Shown piece after piece: positions 38,015 to 49,098 of a stretch of DNA of 64,000 nucleotides; within the stretch, counting starts at the first letter, position 1; every line of letters begins with the position of its first letter. The notes under the pieces were generated by a model that had not been told where the DNA came from, made no database searches, and saw only the letters and a program-made list of their open reading frames with translations. The DNA lies in the NCBI RefSeq assembly GCF_018502625.1, contig NZ_CP075566.1:2733001-2797000 (forward strand), read 5' to 3'. The DNA is from Pseudomonas hormoni. Lineage in GTDB: Bacteria > Pseudomonadota > Gammaproteobacteria > Pseudomonadales > Pseudomonadaceae. The translations under genes were made by a program, and so were the position numbers.

Positions 38015-38839
38015 TTAGACGCCGGCTCTGAAAAGCATGTAGCCAGCGACCACGGCGCAGACGCTGGCGAAGCCGATCTGCAAGGCCCTGGCCGGGACTC
38101 GGGCGCAAAGCTGGCGGCCAAGGATCATGCCGACCACGCTGGCGACGATGAACGACACGCCCAGCCCATCGATCCGCACCCCGGCCTGAAACGCACCGAT
38201 CACGCCGATGGCGGAAATCAGACTGATCACCATCAGGGACGTCGCCACAATTCCGCGCATCTGCACATCAGTCAGTTGCTTGAACGCCGGGACGATCAGA
38301 AACCCGCCCCCGACCCCGAGCAACCCGGAAACAACACCGGTCACCGCGCCGAGCGCCGCCAGGGTTGCGGTGCATTTGGCGGTCCAGGAAAAGCGTCCGG
38401 TCTGTTGATCGAGCATGCAGTTTTTCTGGCCCCAGTTGGCGTGCCCGTGATCGCTCGGGCCTTCGTCCTGGCGCTCGCGGCGCAGCATCCGCCAGGCCAC
38501 CATGACCATCAGCAGGCTGAACAGAATCATCAGGATTTTTTCAGGCAACTGATGGGCAAAGTAAATGCCGACCGGGGAAAAAATCGCCCCCAACAATGCA
38601 ATCAACAGCGCCGCGCGATAGCGCACCAGGCCATGGCGCAACCCGTCAATCGCCCCGACCGCCGCCGCGCTTCCCACCGCAAACAAGGCGACGGGTGCCG
38701 CCTGTGTCATGGTCAAACCCAACCCCAGCACCAGGGCCGGGACAGCAAGAATGCCGCCACCGGCACCGGTCAATCCGAGGACAAGGCCCATGACCAAGCC
38801 AAAAAAACTTGCCAGCAACATAGAACGCTCGTAATCCAT
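38015..38839 (-). CDS. TauE/SafE-family anion permease
   Basis: This 274-residue membrane protein has about eight helices and two related halves, each with the family's glycine-rich loop (LTGAGGGILAVPALVLG near residue 24 and LLGVGGGFLIVPAF near residue 170). The family exports or imports sulfite, sulfonates, sulfoacetate or similar anions. It diverges from a persulfide-dioxygenase-like gene, so sulfite or thiosulfate export after sulfide oxidation is plausible. That link is inference. Confidence 0.82.
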   Translation of the reverse strand: MDYERSMLLASFFGLVMGLVLGLTGAGGGILAVPALVLGLGLTMTQAAPVALFAVGSAAAVGAIDGLRHGLVRYRAALLIALLGAIFSPVGIYFAHQLPEKILMILFSLLMVMVAWRMLRRERQDEGPSDHGHANWGQKNCMLDQQTGRFSWTAKCTATLAALGAVTGVVSGLLGVGGGFLIVPAFKQLTDVQMRGIVATSLMVISLISAIGVIGAFQAGVRIDGLGVSFIVASVVGMILGRQLCARVPARALQIGFASVCAVVAGYMLFRAGV

Positions 38840-38982
38840 GACAAAAGCCGGGAACGCCCGGTATCGATGACTGACAGGATAGAGCCCGCGCAGCTTTTTA
38901 CATCAATTGAATTGTTGTAGGGCTGGTCAGCGCAGGGAAAATGACACTACCCTCAAGACCTGTCCCAAAAGAAACAGCCACC

Positions 38983-39846
38983 ATGCCTGCCTTGATTGAA
39001 GCCTTCCTCGACCCTGCCTCGTCGACCTACAGTTACGTGATCTACGAAGCCGACGACGGCCAGTGTGCGATCGTCGACCCGGTGCTTGATTACGACCCGG
39101 CTGCCGGGCGCACCGCCACCACCCAGGCGGATAAAATCATCGCCTTCGTCCGCGAACACCGCCTCCACGTGCAATGGCTGCTGGAAACCCACGCCCATGC
39201 CGATCACCTGTCCGCCGCGCCTTATCTGCGTGGGGAACTGGGCGGCAGGATTGCGATTGGCCAGTCGATCAGCAAGGTTCAGGGCGTGTTCAAAAGCCTG
39301 TTCAACCTTGAGCCGGAATTTGCAGTGGACGGTTCGCAGTTCGATCATCTGTTCGCCCCGGACGAATCGTTCATGATCGGTAATCTCAAGGCCACGGCCC
39401 TGCATGTGCCCGGTCATACGCCGGCGGACATGGCCTACGTGATCGGCGGCAATCTGATTCTGGTGGGCGACACACTGTTCATGCCCGACGTGGGCACCGC
39501 GCGCTGCGACTTCCCCGGCGGCAATGCCAATCAGTTGTTTGCCTCGATCCAGAAGTTGCTGGCCTTTCCGGCCAGCGTGAGTCTCTACGTCTGCCACGAT
39601 TACCCGCCCGAAGGCCGCGAATCCCGGTGCATGGCAACGGTGGGCGAGCAGCGCAAAAGCAACGTCCACGTTCGCGACGGAATCGATGAAGCCGCGTTCG
39701 TTGCGATGCGCACCCAGCGTGACGCGGGGTTGGGCATGCCGACGCTGCTGCTGCCGGCGATTCAGGTGAACGTGCGGGCGGGGAATTTGCCGCCGGCGGA
39801 AGACAATGGCGTCACGTACCTGAAAATCCCCCTGAACAAAATCTGA
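38983..39846 (+). CDS. MBL-fold hydrolase, probable persulfide dioxygenase (ETHE1-like)
   Basis: The 287-residue metallo-beta-lactamase-fold protein has the THAHADH metal motif near residue 70, VPGHTPADMAY and GDTLFMPDVGTARCDFPGG near residue 165, and YVCHDYPPEGR near residue 205. The DVGTARCDFPGG stretch is the persulfide-dioxygenase signature. That enzyme oxidises glutathione persulfide to sulfite. MPALIEAF at 38983 is the usual start, though an in-frame ATG at 38941 with AGGGA close by would add 14 residues. Confidence 0.82.
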   Translation: MPALIEAFLDPASSTYSYVIYEADDGQCAIVDPVLDYDPAAGRTATTQADKIIAFVREHRLHVQWLLETHAHADHLSAAPYLRGELGGRIAIGQSISKVQGVFKSLFNLEPEFAVDGSQFDHLFAPDESFMIGNLKATALHVPGHTPADMAYVIGGNLILVGDTLFMPDVGTARCDFPGGNANQLFASIQKLLAFPASVSLYVCHDYPPEGRESRCMATVGEQRKSNVHVRDGIDEAAFVAMRTQRDAGLGMPTLLLPAIQVNVRAGNLPPAEDNGVTYLKIPLNKI

Positions 39847-39854
39847 CGTTCCCG

Positions 39855-39930
39855 CTCTGTAGCAACTGTCGCACAAGGCATTGTGGCGAGGGGATAAATC
39901 CCCTCCGCCACAACGACAGCTGCTACAGAG
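39855..39930. terminator. Long imperfect inverted repeat, bidirectional terminator candidate
   Basis: CTCTGTAGCA...TTGTGGCGAGGGG pairs with CCCCTCCGCCACAA...TGCTACAGAG over a short loop, between the converging hydrolase and bkdR genes. It is a REP-like hairpin. Confidence 0.65.
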
Positions 39931-39939
39931 GCTTTGCGT

Positions 39940-40428
39940 TTAGTTGTTGAGGGTAAGGCCGTTGGCCGGCAACGGCAGCGCGGTTTTATAACGCACCTGC
40001 TTAAGCGCAAAGCTTGAGCGGATGTTGGCCACGCCAGGCACTTTGGTCAGGAAGTCCATCATGAAACGCTCCAGCGACTGAATCGTCGGCACCAGCACCC
40101 GGATCAAATAATCCGGATCGCCGGCCATCAAATAGCACTCCATCACTTCCGGGCGATCCGAGATCGCTTCCTCGAAATGCTGCAACGCCTCCTCCACCTG
40201 TTTTTCCAGGCTGACGTGGATGAACACATTCACATGCAGCCCCAGCAGATCGGCATCCAACAGCGTCACCTGCTCGCGAATCAGGCCCAATTCTTCCATC
40301 GCCTTGACCCGGTTGAAGCAAGGCGTCGGCGACAGGTTCACCGAGCGCGCGAGGTCGGCATTGGTGATGCGCGCGTTCTCCTGAAGGCTGTTGAGAATGC
40401 CGATGTCGGTACGGTCCAGTTTGCGCAT
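39940..40428 (-). CDS. bkdR: Lrp/AsnC-family activator BkdR
   Basis: The 162-residue regulator has an N-terminal AsnC helix-turn-helix ([31 protein letters not shown]) and a C-terminal RAM effector domain ([18 protein letters not shown]). BkdR activates the divergent bkd operon in pseudomonads in response to branched-chain amino acids. The 185-base gap to bkdA1 must hold its site; I cannot define the operator by eye. Confidence 0.95.
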   Translation of the reverse strand: MRKLDRTDIGILNSLQENARITNADLARSVNLSPTPCFNRVKAMEELGLIREQVTLLDADLLGLHVNVFIHVSLEKQVEEALQHFEEAISDRPEVMECYLMAGDPDYLIRVLVPTIQSLERFMMDFLTKVPGVANIRSSFALKQVRYKTALPLPANGLTLNN

Positions 40429-40568
40429 GAGACAAAACCACCTGCTTTTTATGTTTATGCAGATTTTTTATCCTCAAATGATCTCGAGCGCAACGAAACA
40501 GAGAGAAATATTCTTCTTGGCCGGGCCTATGATTGTTGTAGGACAAGATTTCCTCCACAGAGGAATGA

Positions 40569-41849
<1,281 letters not shown>

Positions 41850-41850
41850 C

Positions 41851-42909
41851 ATGAACGATCACAACAATAAAATCGAGTTGGAAACCGCCATGACCACGAC
41901 CACCATGACCATGATCCAGGCCCTGCGCTCGGCCATGGATGTGATGCTTGAGCGTGACGACAACGTCGTGGTGTTCGGCCAGGACGTGGGCTACTTCGGC
42001 GGTGTATTCCGCTGCACCGAAGGCCTGCAGAACAAGTACGGCACCTCCCGGGTTTTCGACGCGCCGATCTCCGAAAGCGGCATCGTCGGTGTTGCCGTGG
42101 GCATGGGCGCCTACGGTTTGCGTCCGGTGGCCGAGATCCAGTTCGCCGATTACGTATACCCGGCGTCGGACCAGATCATTTCCGAAGCCGCCCGCCTGCG
42201 TTATCGCTCGGCCGGCGAATTCACCGCACCGATGACCCTGCGCATGCCTTGCGGCGGCGGCATCTACGGTGGCCAGACGCACAGCCAGAGCATCGAGGCG
42301 ATGTTCACTCAGGTCTGCGGCTTGCGCACGGTCATGCCGTCCAACCCGTACGACGCCAAAGGCTTGCTGATCGCCTCCATCGAAAACGATGACCCGGTGA
42401 TCTTTCTCGAACCGAAACGCCTGTACAACGGCCCGTTCGATGGTCACCACGAACGTCCGGTCACCCCGTGGTCGAAACACCCCGCCGCGCAAGTCCCGGA
42501 CGGTTACTACACCGTGCCGCTGGACGTTGCTGCCATCACCCGTCCAGGCAAGGACGTGACCATCCTGACCTACGGCACCACCGTTTATGTGTCGCAAGTC
42601 GCCGCGGAAGAAACCGGGATCGACGCTGAAGTCATCGACCTGCGCAGCCTCTGGCCGCTGGACCTGGAAACCATCGTCAAGTCGGTGAAGAAAACCGGCC
42701 GTTGCGTAGTCGTTCACGAAGCGACCCGCACTTGCGGTTTTGGCGCCGAACTGGTCGCCCTGGTGCAAGAGCATTGCTTCCACTACCTGGAAGCGCCGAT
42801 CGAACGCGTCACCGGTTGGGACACCCCCTACCCGCACGCGCAAGAGTGGGCGTATTTCCCTGGTCCGACCCGTGTGGGCGCGGCTTTGAAACGGGTTATG
42901 GAGGTCTGA
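41851..42909 (+). CDS. bkdA2: 2-oxoisovalerate dehydrogenase E1 beta (BkdA2)
   Basis: The 352-residue E1 beta subunit contains FGQDVGYFGGVFR, DAPISESGIVGVAVGMG and PCGGGIYGGQTHSQS. ATG at 41851 is preceded by GGGGATCTGAC and is used here. An in-frame ATG at 41890 gives the 339-residue form of the P. putida protein and may be the true start. Confidence 0.95.
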   Translation: MNDHNNKIELETAMTTTTMTMIQALRSAMDVMLERDDNVVVFGQDVGYFGGVFRCTEGLQNKYGTSRVFDAPISESGIVGVAVGMGAYGLRPVAEIQFADYVYPASDQIISEAARLRYRSAGEFTAPMTLRMPCGGGIYGGQTHSQSIEAMFTQVCGLRTVMPSNPYDAKGLLIASIENDDPVIFLEPKRLYNGPFDGHHERPVTPWSKHPAAQVPDGYYTVPLDVAAITRPGKDVTILTYGTTVYVSQVAAEETGIDAEVIDLRSLWPLDLETIVKSVKKTGRCVVVHEATRTCGFGAELVALVQEHCFHYLEAPIERVTGWDTPYPHAQEWAYFPGPTRVGAALKRVMEV

Positions 42910-44181
42910 ATGGGCACGCACGTTATTAAAATGCCGGACATTGGCGAAGGCATTGCAGAAGTTGAACTGTCGGTGTGGCACGTCAAGGTCGGCGACATGG
43001 TCGTCGAAGATCAGGTGCTGGCCGATGTGATGACCGACAAGGCGATGGTCGACATCCCTTCGCCGGTGCACGGCAAGGTGATCGCGCTGGGCGGCGTGCC
43101 CGGCGAAGTCATGGCGGTTGGCAGCATCCTGATCAGCATCGAAGTCGAAGGCGCGGGCAACGTTAAAGAGTCCGCTCAGCCTGTGGTTGCCGCCATGCAA
43201 GAAGCACCGGCGCCGAAAGTCGAAACCGTTGTGGAAAGCAAACCAGCCCCTGCTGCGGCGCCACGAGCAGCCGTATGCCAAGGCCCGATGGTGGCTCGCG
43301 AGGCCGATGAACGCCCGTTGGCGTCCCCGGCAGTACGCAAGCATGCACTTGATCTCGGCATCCAGTTGCGTCTGGTACGTGGCACCGGCCCTGCCGGTCG
43401 CGTGCTGCACGAAGACCTCGACGCCTATCTGGCGCAAGGTCAGTCGAATGCATCGACCGCCACCGCCGCATACGCCCAGCGTAATGACGAAGAGCAAATC
43501 CCGGTCATCGGCATGCGTCGCAAGATTGCCCAGCGTATGCAGGACGCCACTCAACGCGCTGCCCACTTCAGTTATGTCGAGGAAATCGACGTCACTGCCG
43601 TGGAAGAACTGCGCGCGCACCTGAACGAAAAACACGGCGCGACCCGTGGCAAGCTGACGCTGCTGCCGTTCCTCGTCCGCGCGCTGGTCGTCGCCCTGCG
43701 CGACTTCCCGCAGATCAACGCCCGTTACGACGACGAAGCCCAAGTCATCACCCGCCTTGGCGCGGTGCATGTCGGCATCGCCACCCAGGCCGACATCGGC
43801 TTAATGGTGCCAGTGGTGCGTCACGCTGAAGCTCGCAGTTTGTGGGACAACGCTCAGGAAATCTCCCGTCTGGCCACCGCCGCGCGCACTGGCAAGGCCG
43901 CCCGGGATGAACTGTCCGGCTCGAGCATCACCCTGACCAGCCTTGGCGCCCTGGGCGGTATTGTCAGCACGCCAGTGTTGAACCTGCCGGAAGTGGCCAT
44001 CGTCGGCGTCAACAAAATCGTCGAACGCCCGATGGTCGTCAAAGGCCAGATCGTGATCCGCAAGATGATGAACCTCTCCAGTTCCTTCGATCACCGCGTG
44101 GTCGATGGCATGGACGCGGCGCAATTCATCCAGGCCGTTCGTGGCCTGCTCGAACAACCCGCCACCCTGTTCTTGGAGTAA
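42910..44181 (+). CDS. bkdB: Lipoamide acyltransferase E2 of the branched-chain complex (BkdB)
   Basis: This 423-residue E2 starts with a lipoyl domain (lipoylated Lys in DVMTDKAMVDIPS near residue 44). A Pro/Ala-rich linker, an E3-binding domain (ASPAVRKHALDLGI near residue 138) and the catalytic acyltransferase domain with FDHRVVDGMDAAQF near residue 396 follow. It transfers the branched acyl group to CoA. Directly abuts bkdA2. Confidence 0.96.
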   Translation: MGTHVIKMPDIGEGIAEVELSVWHVKVGDMVVEDQVLADVMTDKAMVDIPSPVHGKVIALGGVPGEVMAVGSILISIEVEGAGNVKESAQPVVAAMQEAPAPKVETVVESKPAPAAAPRAAVCQGPMVAREADERPLASPAVRKHALDLGIQLRLVRGTGPAGRVLHEDLDAYLAQGQSNASTATAAYAQRNDEEQIPVIGMRRKIAQRMQDATQRAAHFSYVEEIDVTAVEELRAHLNEKHGATRGKLTLLPFLVRALVVALRDFPQINARYDDEAQVITRLGAVHVGIATQADIGLMVPVVRHAEARSLWDNAQEISRLATAARTGKAARDELSGSSITLTSLGALGGIVSTPVLNLPEVAIVGVNKIVERPMVVKGQIVIRKMMNLSSSFDHRVVDGMDAAQFIQAVRGLLEQPATLFLE

Positions 44182-44184
44182 GCA

Positions 44185-45567
44185 ATGCAGACTTTGAACA
44201 CCACGCTGCTCATCATCGGCGGCGGCCCTGGCGGTTATGTGACGGCGATTCGTGCCGGTCAGTTGGGCATCTCGACCATTCTCGTGGAAGGTGAATCACT
44301 GGGCGGTACGTGCCTGAACATCGGCTGCATTCCGTCGAAGGCGTTGATTCACGTTGCCGAGCAGTTTCATCAGACGCAGCACCACAGCAAACACTCGGCA
44401 TTGGGCATCAGCGTTTCCGCGCCGACCCTCGACATCACCAAGAGCGTCGAGTGGAAGGACGGCATCGTTGATCGCCTGACGACTGGCGTCTCGGCGCTGC
44501 TGAAGAAAAACAAGGTTCAGGTCATTCAGGGCTGGGCGAAAGTGATCGACGGCAAGACCGTTGAAGTCGGCGACACGCGGATTCAGTGCGAACACCTGGT
44601 GCTGGCCACCGGATCGAAAAGCGTGAATCTGCCGATGCTGCCGATTGGCGGGCCGATCATTTCCTCCACCGAAGCTCTGGCGCCGACTGCTGTGCCGAAG
44701 CGGCTGGTTGTGGTGGGTGGCGGTTACATCGGTCTGGAGCTGGGGATTGCCTATCGCAAGCTCGGTGCCGACGTAAGCGTGGTAGAGGCGCAGGATCGTA
44801 TCCTGCCAGCCTACGACGCCGAACTGACCCAACCGGTACACGATGAGCTGAAAAAACTCGGCGTGAAGCTTTACTTGAAGCACAGCGTCCAAGGCTTTGA
44901 TTCTTCTAGTAATACATTGCAAGTTCTGGAGCCGGGTGGCGATACCCTGAACCTGGAAACAGATCAGGTACTGGTAGCTGTCGGTCGTAAACCGAACACC
45001 CAGGGCTGGAACCTCGAAGCGTTGAAACTGGACATGAACGGCCCGGCGATCAAGATCGACAACCGTTGCCAGACCAGCATGCGCAACGTCTACGCCATCG
45101 GCGACCTGAGCGGCGAACCGATGCTTGCACACCGGGCCATGGCTCAGGGCGAGATGGTGGCCGAGTTGATCAGCGGCAAGACCCGCGAATTCAACCCGAC
45201 CGCTATCGCTGCCGTGTGCTTCACCGACCCGGAACTGGTGGTGGTCGGCAAGACCCCGGACGACGTCAAGGCAGCGGGCCTGGACTGCATCGTTTCGAGT
45301 TTCCCGTTCGCGGCCAATGGCCGGGCGATGACGCTGGAATCGAAAAGCGGCTTCGTGCGGGTTGTCGCTCGTCGGGACAATCATGTGATTGTCGGTTGGC
45401 AGGCGGTCGGCGTGGGTGTTTCGGAATTGTCGACTGCGTTTGGCCAAAGCCTGGAAATGGGCGCTCGGCTGGAAGACATTGCCGGCACCATCCATGCGCA
45501 TCCGACGTTGGGCGAAGCGGTTCAGGAAGCGGCGTTGCGTGCTCTCGGCCACGCACTGCATCTTTAG
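44185..45567 (+). CDS. lpdV: Dihydrolipoamide dehydrogenase of the branched-chain complex (LpdV)
   Basis: The 460-residue E3 flavoprotein has FAD-binding [15 protein letters not shown], the redox-active disulfide [15 protein letters not shown] near residue 43, NAD-binding [10 protein letters not shown] near residue 180 and the C-terminal [13 protein letters not shown] base motif. It reoxidises the lipoyl groups of BkdB. It ends the operon and a REP pair follows. Confidence 0.96.
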   Translation: MQTLNTTLLIIGGGPGGYVTAIRAGQLGISTILVEGESLGGTCLNIGCIPSKALIHVAEQFHQTQHHSKHSALGISVSAPTLDITKSVEWKDGIVDRLTTGVSALLKKNKVQVIQGWAKVIDGKTVEVGDTRIQCEHLVLATGSKSVNLPMLPIGGPIISSTEALAPTAVPKRLVVVGGGYIGLELGIAYRKLGADVSVVEAQDRILPAYDAELTQPVHDELKKLGVKLYLKHSVQGFDSSSNTLQVLEPGGDTLNLETDQVLVAVGRKPNTQGWNLEALKLDMNGPAIKIDNRCQTSMRNVYAIGDLSGEPMLAHRAMAQGEMVAELISGKTREFNPTAIAAVCFTDPELVVVGKTPDDVKAAGLDCIVSSFPFAANGRAMTLESKSGFVRVVARRDNHVIVGWQAVGVGVSELSTAFGQSLEMGARLEDIAGTIHAHPTLGEAVQEAALRALGHALHL

Positions 45568-45578
45568 CTACGCGATCA

Positions 45579-45713
45579 CTGTGGCGAGGGAGCTTGCTCC
45601 CGCTGGGCCGCGAAGCGGCCCCAACCCCGCCACCGCGATCTGCCAGATGCACCGTAGTGTCCGGTTTTACCAGTGCTGCGCACTGGAACGGGAGCAAGCT
45701 CCCTCGCCACAGG
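45579..45713. repeat. Paired REP element (GTGGCGAGGGAGCTTGCTCC type)
   Basis: It fills the first half of the 318-base gap between lpdV and ilvE. The remainder of the gap carries a small TCCGGGC/GGCCCGGA inverted repeat and presumably the ilvE promoter. Confidence 0.86.
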
Positions 45714-45885
45714 ATTTCGAACACTGAAGGATCAGCGGCAAGTTTCATGAGCACGCTAAGAAATCTGCCAATGATCCGATAGTCCGGGCTGCGAATTGGG
45801 CCCGGAATGAAGTATTGTTGTCCCCATCCAAAAAACGTCAGAAGCCTTGAACCGTTTCGGCGGTTGTTAAGTGATAGAGGGTGTC

Positions 45886-46905
45886 ATGGGTAACGAAAGC
45901 ATCAATTGGGACAAGCTGGGTTTTGATTACATCAAGACAGACAAGCGCTATCTCTCGCACTATCGTAATGGCGAGTGGGACAAAGGCACCCTGACCGAAG
46001 ACAACGTGCTGCACATCAGCGAAGGCTCGACTGCCCTTCACTATGGCCAGCAATGCTTCGAAGGCATGAAGGCCTATCGTTGCAAGGACGGCTCGATCAA
46101 CCTGTTCCGCCCGGATCAGAACGCCCTGCGCATGCAGCGCAGCTGTGCACGCCTGCTGATGCCGTTCGTGGAAACCGAGCAGTTCATCGAAGCCTGCAAG
46201 GAAGTGGTCCGCGCCAACGAGCGTTTCATCCCGCCTTACGGCACCGGCGGCGCGCTGTACCTGCGTCCGTTCGTGATCGGCGTGGGTGACAACATCGGCG
46301 TGCGTACCGCACCGGAATTCATCTTCTCGATCTTCTGCATCCCGGTCGGCGCTTACTTCAAGGGTGGCCTGACCCCGCACAATTTCCTGATCTCCAGCTA
46401 CGACCGTGCCGCCCCACAAGGCACCGGCGCGGCCAAGGTTGGTGGCAACTACGCCGCCAGCCTGATGCCCGGCTCCCAGGCCAAGAAGGCGCATTTCGCC
46501 GACTGCATCTACCTGGACCCGATGACCCACACCAAAATCGAGGAAGTCGGTTCGGCCAACTTCTTCGGGATCACCCACGACAACAAGTTCGTGACCCCGA
46601 ACTCGCCGTCGGTGCTCCCGGGCATCACCCGTCTGTCGTTGATCGAACTGGCCAAGTCGCGTCTGGGCCTGGAAGTGGTTGAAGGTGACGTGTTCATCGA
46701 CAAGCTGTCCGACTTCAAGGAAGCCGGCGCTTGCGGTACGGCTGCCGTGATCACCCCGATCGGCGGCATCAGCTACAACGACCACCTGCATGTGTTCCAC
46801 AGCGAAACAGAAGTCGGCCCGGTCACCCAGAAGCTCTACAAAGAGCTGACGGGCGTACAGACTGGCGAGATCGAAGCGCCAGCAGGCTGGATCGTCAAGG
46901 TTTGA
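45886..46905 (+). CDS. ilvE: Branched-chain amino-acid aminotransferase
   Basis: The 339-residue PLP enzyme is of the long, eukaryote-like BCAT class. Its PLP lysine lies in GAAKVGGNYAASL near residue 188, with ALHYGQQCFEGMKAY, GVRTAPEFIFS and EVGSANFF as further family segments. It swaps amino groups between leucine, isoleucine or valine and 2-oxoglutarate, feeding the bkd complex encoded just upstream. ATG at 45886 has AGAGGG upstream. Confidence 0.93.
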   Translation: MGNESINWDKLGFDYIKTDKRYLSHYRNGEWDKGTLTEDNVLHISEGSTALHYGQQCFEGMKAYRCKDGSINLFRPDQNALRMQRSCARLLMPFVETEQFIEACKEVVRANERFIPPYGTGGALYLRPFVIGVGDNIGVRTAPEFIFSIFCIPVGAYFKGGLTPHNFLISSYDRAAPQGTGAAKVGGNYAASLMPGSQAKKAHFADCIYLDPMTHTKIEEVGSANFFGITHDNKFVTPNSPSVLPGITRLSLIELAKSRLGLEVVEGDVFIDKLSDFKEAGACGTAAVITPIGGISYNDHLHVFHSETEVGPVTQKLYKELTGVQTGEIEAPAGWIVKV

Positions 46906-46923
46906 CCTGACATTCGCGGCACC

Positions 46924-46960
46924 GAAGCCCTCCATTGCCTTGGCGATGGGGGGCTTTTTT
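46924..46960. terminator. Rho-independent terminator after ilvE
   Basis: AAGCCCTCCATTGCC pairs with GGCGATGGGGGGCTT and a run of six T follows on the + strand. It sits exactly at the stop of the converging gene, so it may serve both. Confidence 0.85.
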
Positions 46961-47801
46961 ATGAGCCTTGACCGCGTTCGGCATCTGCCAAAACGATGCG
47001 TTTGCCACCCCTGCCCTTGATCCCGCTGGCCTGACCGTCCTGTTGCTTGCCGGTCCGAGCCTGAGTGATCAACCCCGGAATCAGCGCACCCTCAGGCAGG
47101 TTCTTCCAGAATCGTGCCGGTAAATGCCCCTGCATGACTTTCGGGTTCAGCCGCGCCGGATTGAAGATGTGGCTGTAGTAGGTCAACCACATGTCGCCAT
47201 GCGGATCATCGATGTTCTGCGCCAGTTGTTGCCATTCAACCGGGCACTGGCGATGGTGAATCAGCTGCTTGCCATTGTAGTAAACCCCGTCCCGGGGGGT
47301 AGCGATCAACCAGCGATGTCGGCCCATTCGGCCGATGAAATGTTCACTGGCGCTGTGCAGGATGTCGTGGGCCGGCTCATGCCAGGCAACGTAGTGCGGA
47401 CCCTCGTTTTCAGGCGTCGCGACAAATCGCACGAATGCATGTAGATGATGAGATTCACGTTGTATCTGTTTGATTCTTCTCTGTAATTCACTGCCGATCT
47501 GGTCACCCGCCATCATGGCGGTACGGTCTCCATGGCTGACGCGCCACAGCACCTCGTACAACAAACTCCAGCGCTGATCGCCGCGATAACGGGCAACGCG
47601 CTCGAGGGTGTCAAGCAACGTTCGCGGGATTCGCGCCTGAAATGGCCCCTGCGTCTCAGGCAGCGATTCGTCGCTGGCAAACAGATCGGCGACGCCTTCA
47701 CTGGCCCAACTCACCCGACTGGGATCAACCTCATGACTCAGCAGCCAACGTGCCTGCTGGCGCCAGATATCGAACAGGTCGTCGCAATCCAGATTGATCA
47801 T
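46959..47801 (-). CDS. DNA-metabolism protein partnered with a radical-SAM enzyme
   Basis: This 280-residue protein matches the family always found after the radical-SAM 'DNA repair/modification' gene. It shows the HHLHAFVRF segment, FVATPENEGPHYVAWHEPAH near residue 142, and GRMGRHRWLIATPRDGVYYN near residue 173. Some uracil-DNA-glycosylase genomic neighbours carry similar sequences. The biochemical activity is unproven. ATG at 47801 overlaps the upstream stop (ATGA), so both proteins are made together. Control is by the LexA box before the first gene. Confidence 0.78.
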   Translation of the reverse strand: MINLDCDDLFDIWRQQARWLLSHEVDPSRVSWASEGVADLFASDESLPETQGPFQARIPRTLLDTLERVARYRGDQRWSLLYEVLWRVSHGDRTAMMAGDQIGSELQRRIKQIQRESHHLHAFVRFVATPENEGPHYVAWHEPAHDILHSASEHFIGRMGRHRWLIATPRDGVYYNGKQLIHHRQCPVEWQQLAQNIDDPHGDMWLTYYSHIFNPARLNPKVMQGHLPARFWKNLPEGALIPGLITQARTGKQQDGQASGIKGRGGKRIVLADAERGQGS

Positions 47802-49018
47802 CCCCACAACCCCATTTGCTGGGGTTGCGGCCGGTCGCGCAATTGCTGGTACAGCAGATGACTGGTGACCTCGGCCTGCTGCGGATGGTAGTCACTGGTG
47901 ATGAAAAACGGTTTGGCCTTGGCCAGTACACAGCGCATTCGGGCCAGGTCTTCATAGCGAATACGTCGTTGTTGCCGCAGTTCCACCAAACGCTCGGTGG
48001 TGCGCAGGCCGATACCGGGAATGCGGGCGATCAACGACGCCTCGGCGCGATTGAGATCCAGCGGGAAAACGTCGCGATTTTCCAGCGCCCAGGCCAGTTT
48101 CGGGTCGATGTCCAACGCCAGATGCCCCGGGCCTTTGAACAATTCGCCAGCGGTGAAACCGTAACTGCGCAACAGGAAATCCGCTTGATACAACCGGTGC
48201 TCACGCATCAGCGGCGGCGCGGCCAGCGGTACACTCTTGGGGCTGTTCGGGATCGGGCTGAACGCCGAGTAATAGACCCGGCGCAAGCGGAAGTTGCCGT
48301 ACAGCGCCTGGGCGCTGTGGAGAATGGTGCTGTCGTCGGTGTCATCGGCACCGACAATCATTTGCGTGCTCTGCCCGGCCGGGGCGAATTTCGGTGCACG
48401 CGGTTCGTTGAGGACGGTTTGCTCGCCTGTGTAGATGGTGTGCATCGCTTGCCTGATCGAACCGAGCTGCTTTTCCGGGGCCAGGGTCTGCAGGCTGGCG
48501 TCGGTGGGCAATTCAATGTTGACGCTCAACCGATCGGCATAACGCCCCGCTTCCTCGATCAGCGCCGGATCGGCTTCGGGAATGGTCTTGAGGTGGATGT
48601 AGCCGCGAAACTCATGGTCTTCGCGCAGCAGTTTGGCGACGCGGATCAACTGCTCCATGGTGTAGTCGGCCGAGCGAATGATCCCGGAACTGAGAAACAG
48701 CCCGCTGACGCAATTGCGCCGGTAGAAGTCCAGGGTCAGCGTCACCACTTCTTCCGGCGTGAAACGTGCGCGGGGCACGTCGCTGGAACGGCGATTGACG
48801 CAATACTGGCAGTCATACAGGCAGAAATTGGTCAGCAGAACCTTCAGCAACGACACACAGCGCCCGTCCGGCGTGTAGCTGTGGCAAATGCCCATGCCAT
48901 CGGTCGAGCCCAACCCGCTCTTGCCTTCGGAGCTGCGCTTCGGCGCACCACTGCTGGCGCAGGACGCGTCGTACTTGGCGGCGTCGGCGAGAATGCTTAG
49001 CTTGTCGATGAGTTCCAT
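47798..49018 (-). CDS. Radical-SAM protein predicted in DNA modification or repair
   Basis: The 406-residue protein has the radical-SAM cluster motif CLYDCQYC near residue 67, a TIM-barrel-like middle part, and a C-terminal helix-hairpin-helix (ARIPGIGLRTTERLVELRQQ near residue 337). That element commonly touches DNA. The Cys-rich start (ASCASSGAP) is typical of the family. Its exact substrate is unknown. A LexA-type operator lies 16 bases before the ATG. Confidence 0.83.
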   Translation of the reverse strand: MELIDKLSILADAAKYDASCASSGAPKRSSEGKSGLGSTDGMGICHSYTPDGRCVSLLKVLLTNFCLYDCQYCVNRRSSDVPRARFTPEEVVTLTLDFYRRNCVSGLFLSSGIIRSADYTMEQLIRVAKLLREDHEFRGYIHLKTIPEADPALIEEAGRYADRLSVNIELPTDASLQTLAPEKQLGSIRQAMHTIYTGEQTVLNEPRAPKFAPAGQSTQMIVGADDTDDSTILHSAQALYGNFRLRRVYYSAFSPIPNSPKSVPLAAPPLMREHRLYQADFLLRSYGFTAGELFKGPGHLALDIDPKLAWALENRDVFPLDLNRAEASLIARIPGIGLRTTERLVELRQQRRIRYEDLARMRCVLAKAKPFFITSDYHPQQAEVTSHLLYQQLRDRPQPQQMGLWG

Positions 49019-49033
49019 GGGGCACGCCTTATA

Positions 49034-49049
49034 CTGTATGTAAACACAG
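49034..49049. promoter_or_regulatory. LexA (SOS) box
   Basis: CTGTATGTAAACACAG fits CTG-N10-CAG and the TATGTAAACA centre resembles the gammaproteobacterial consensus. It overlaps the presumed promoter of the radical-SAM gene, 16 bases upstream of its start. Confidence 0.85.
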
Positions 49050-49098
49050 TATAGAGTCCAAGCCCACGGTTCAAGTCGTCATCTCACCCTTGGTCGGG

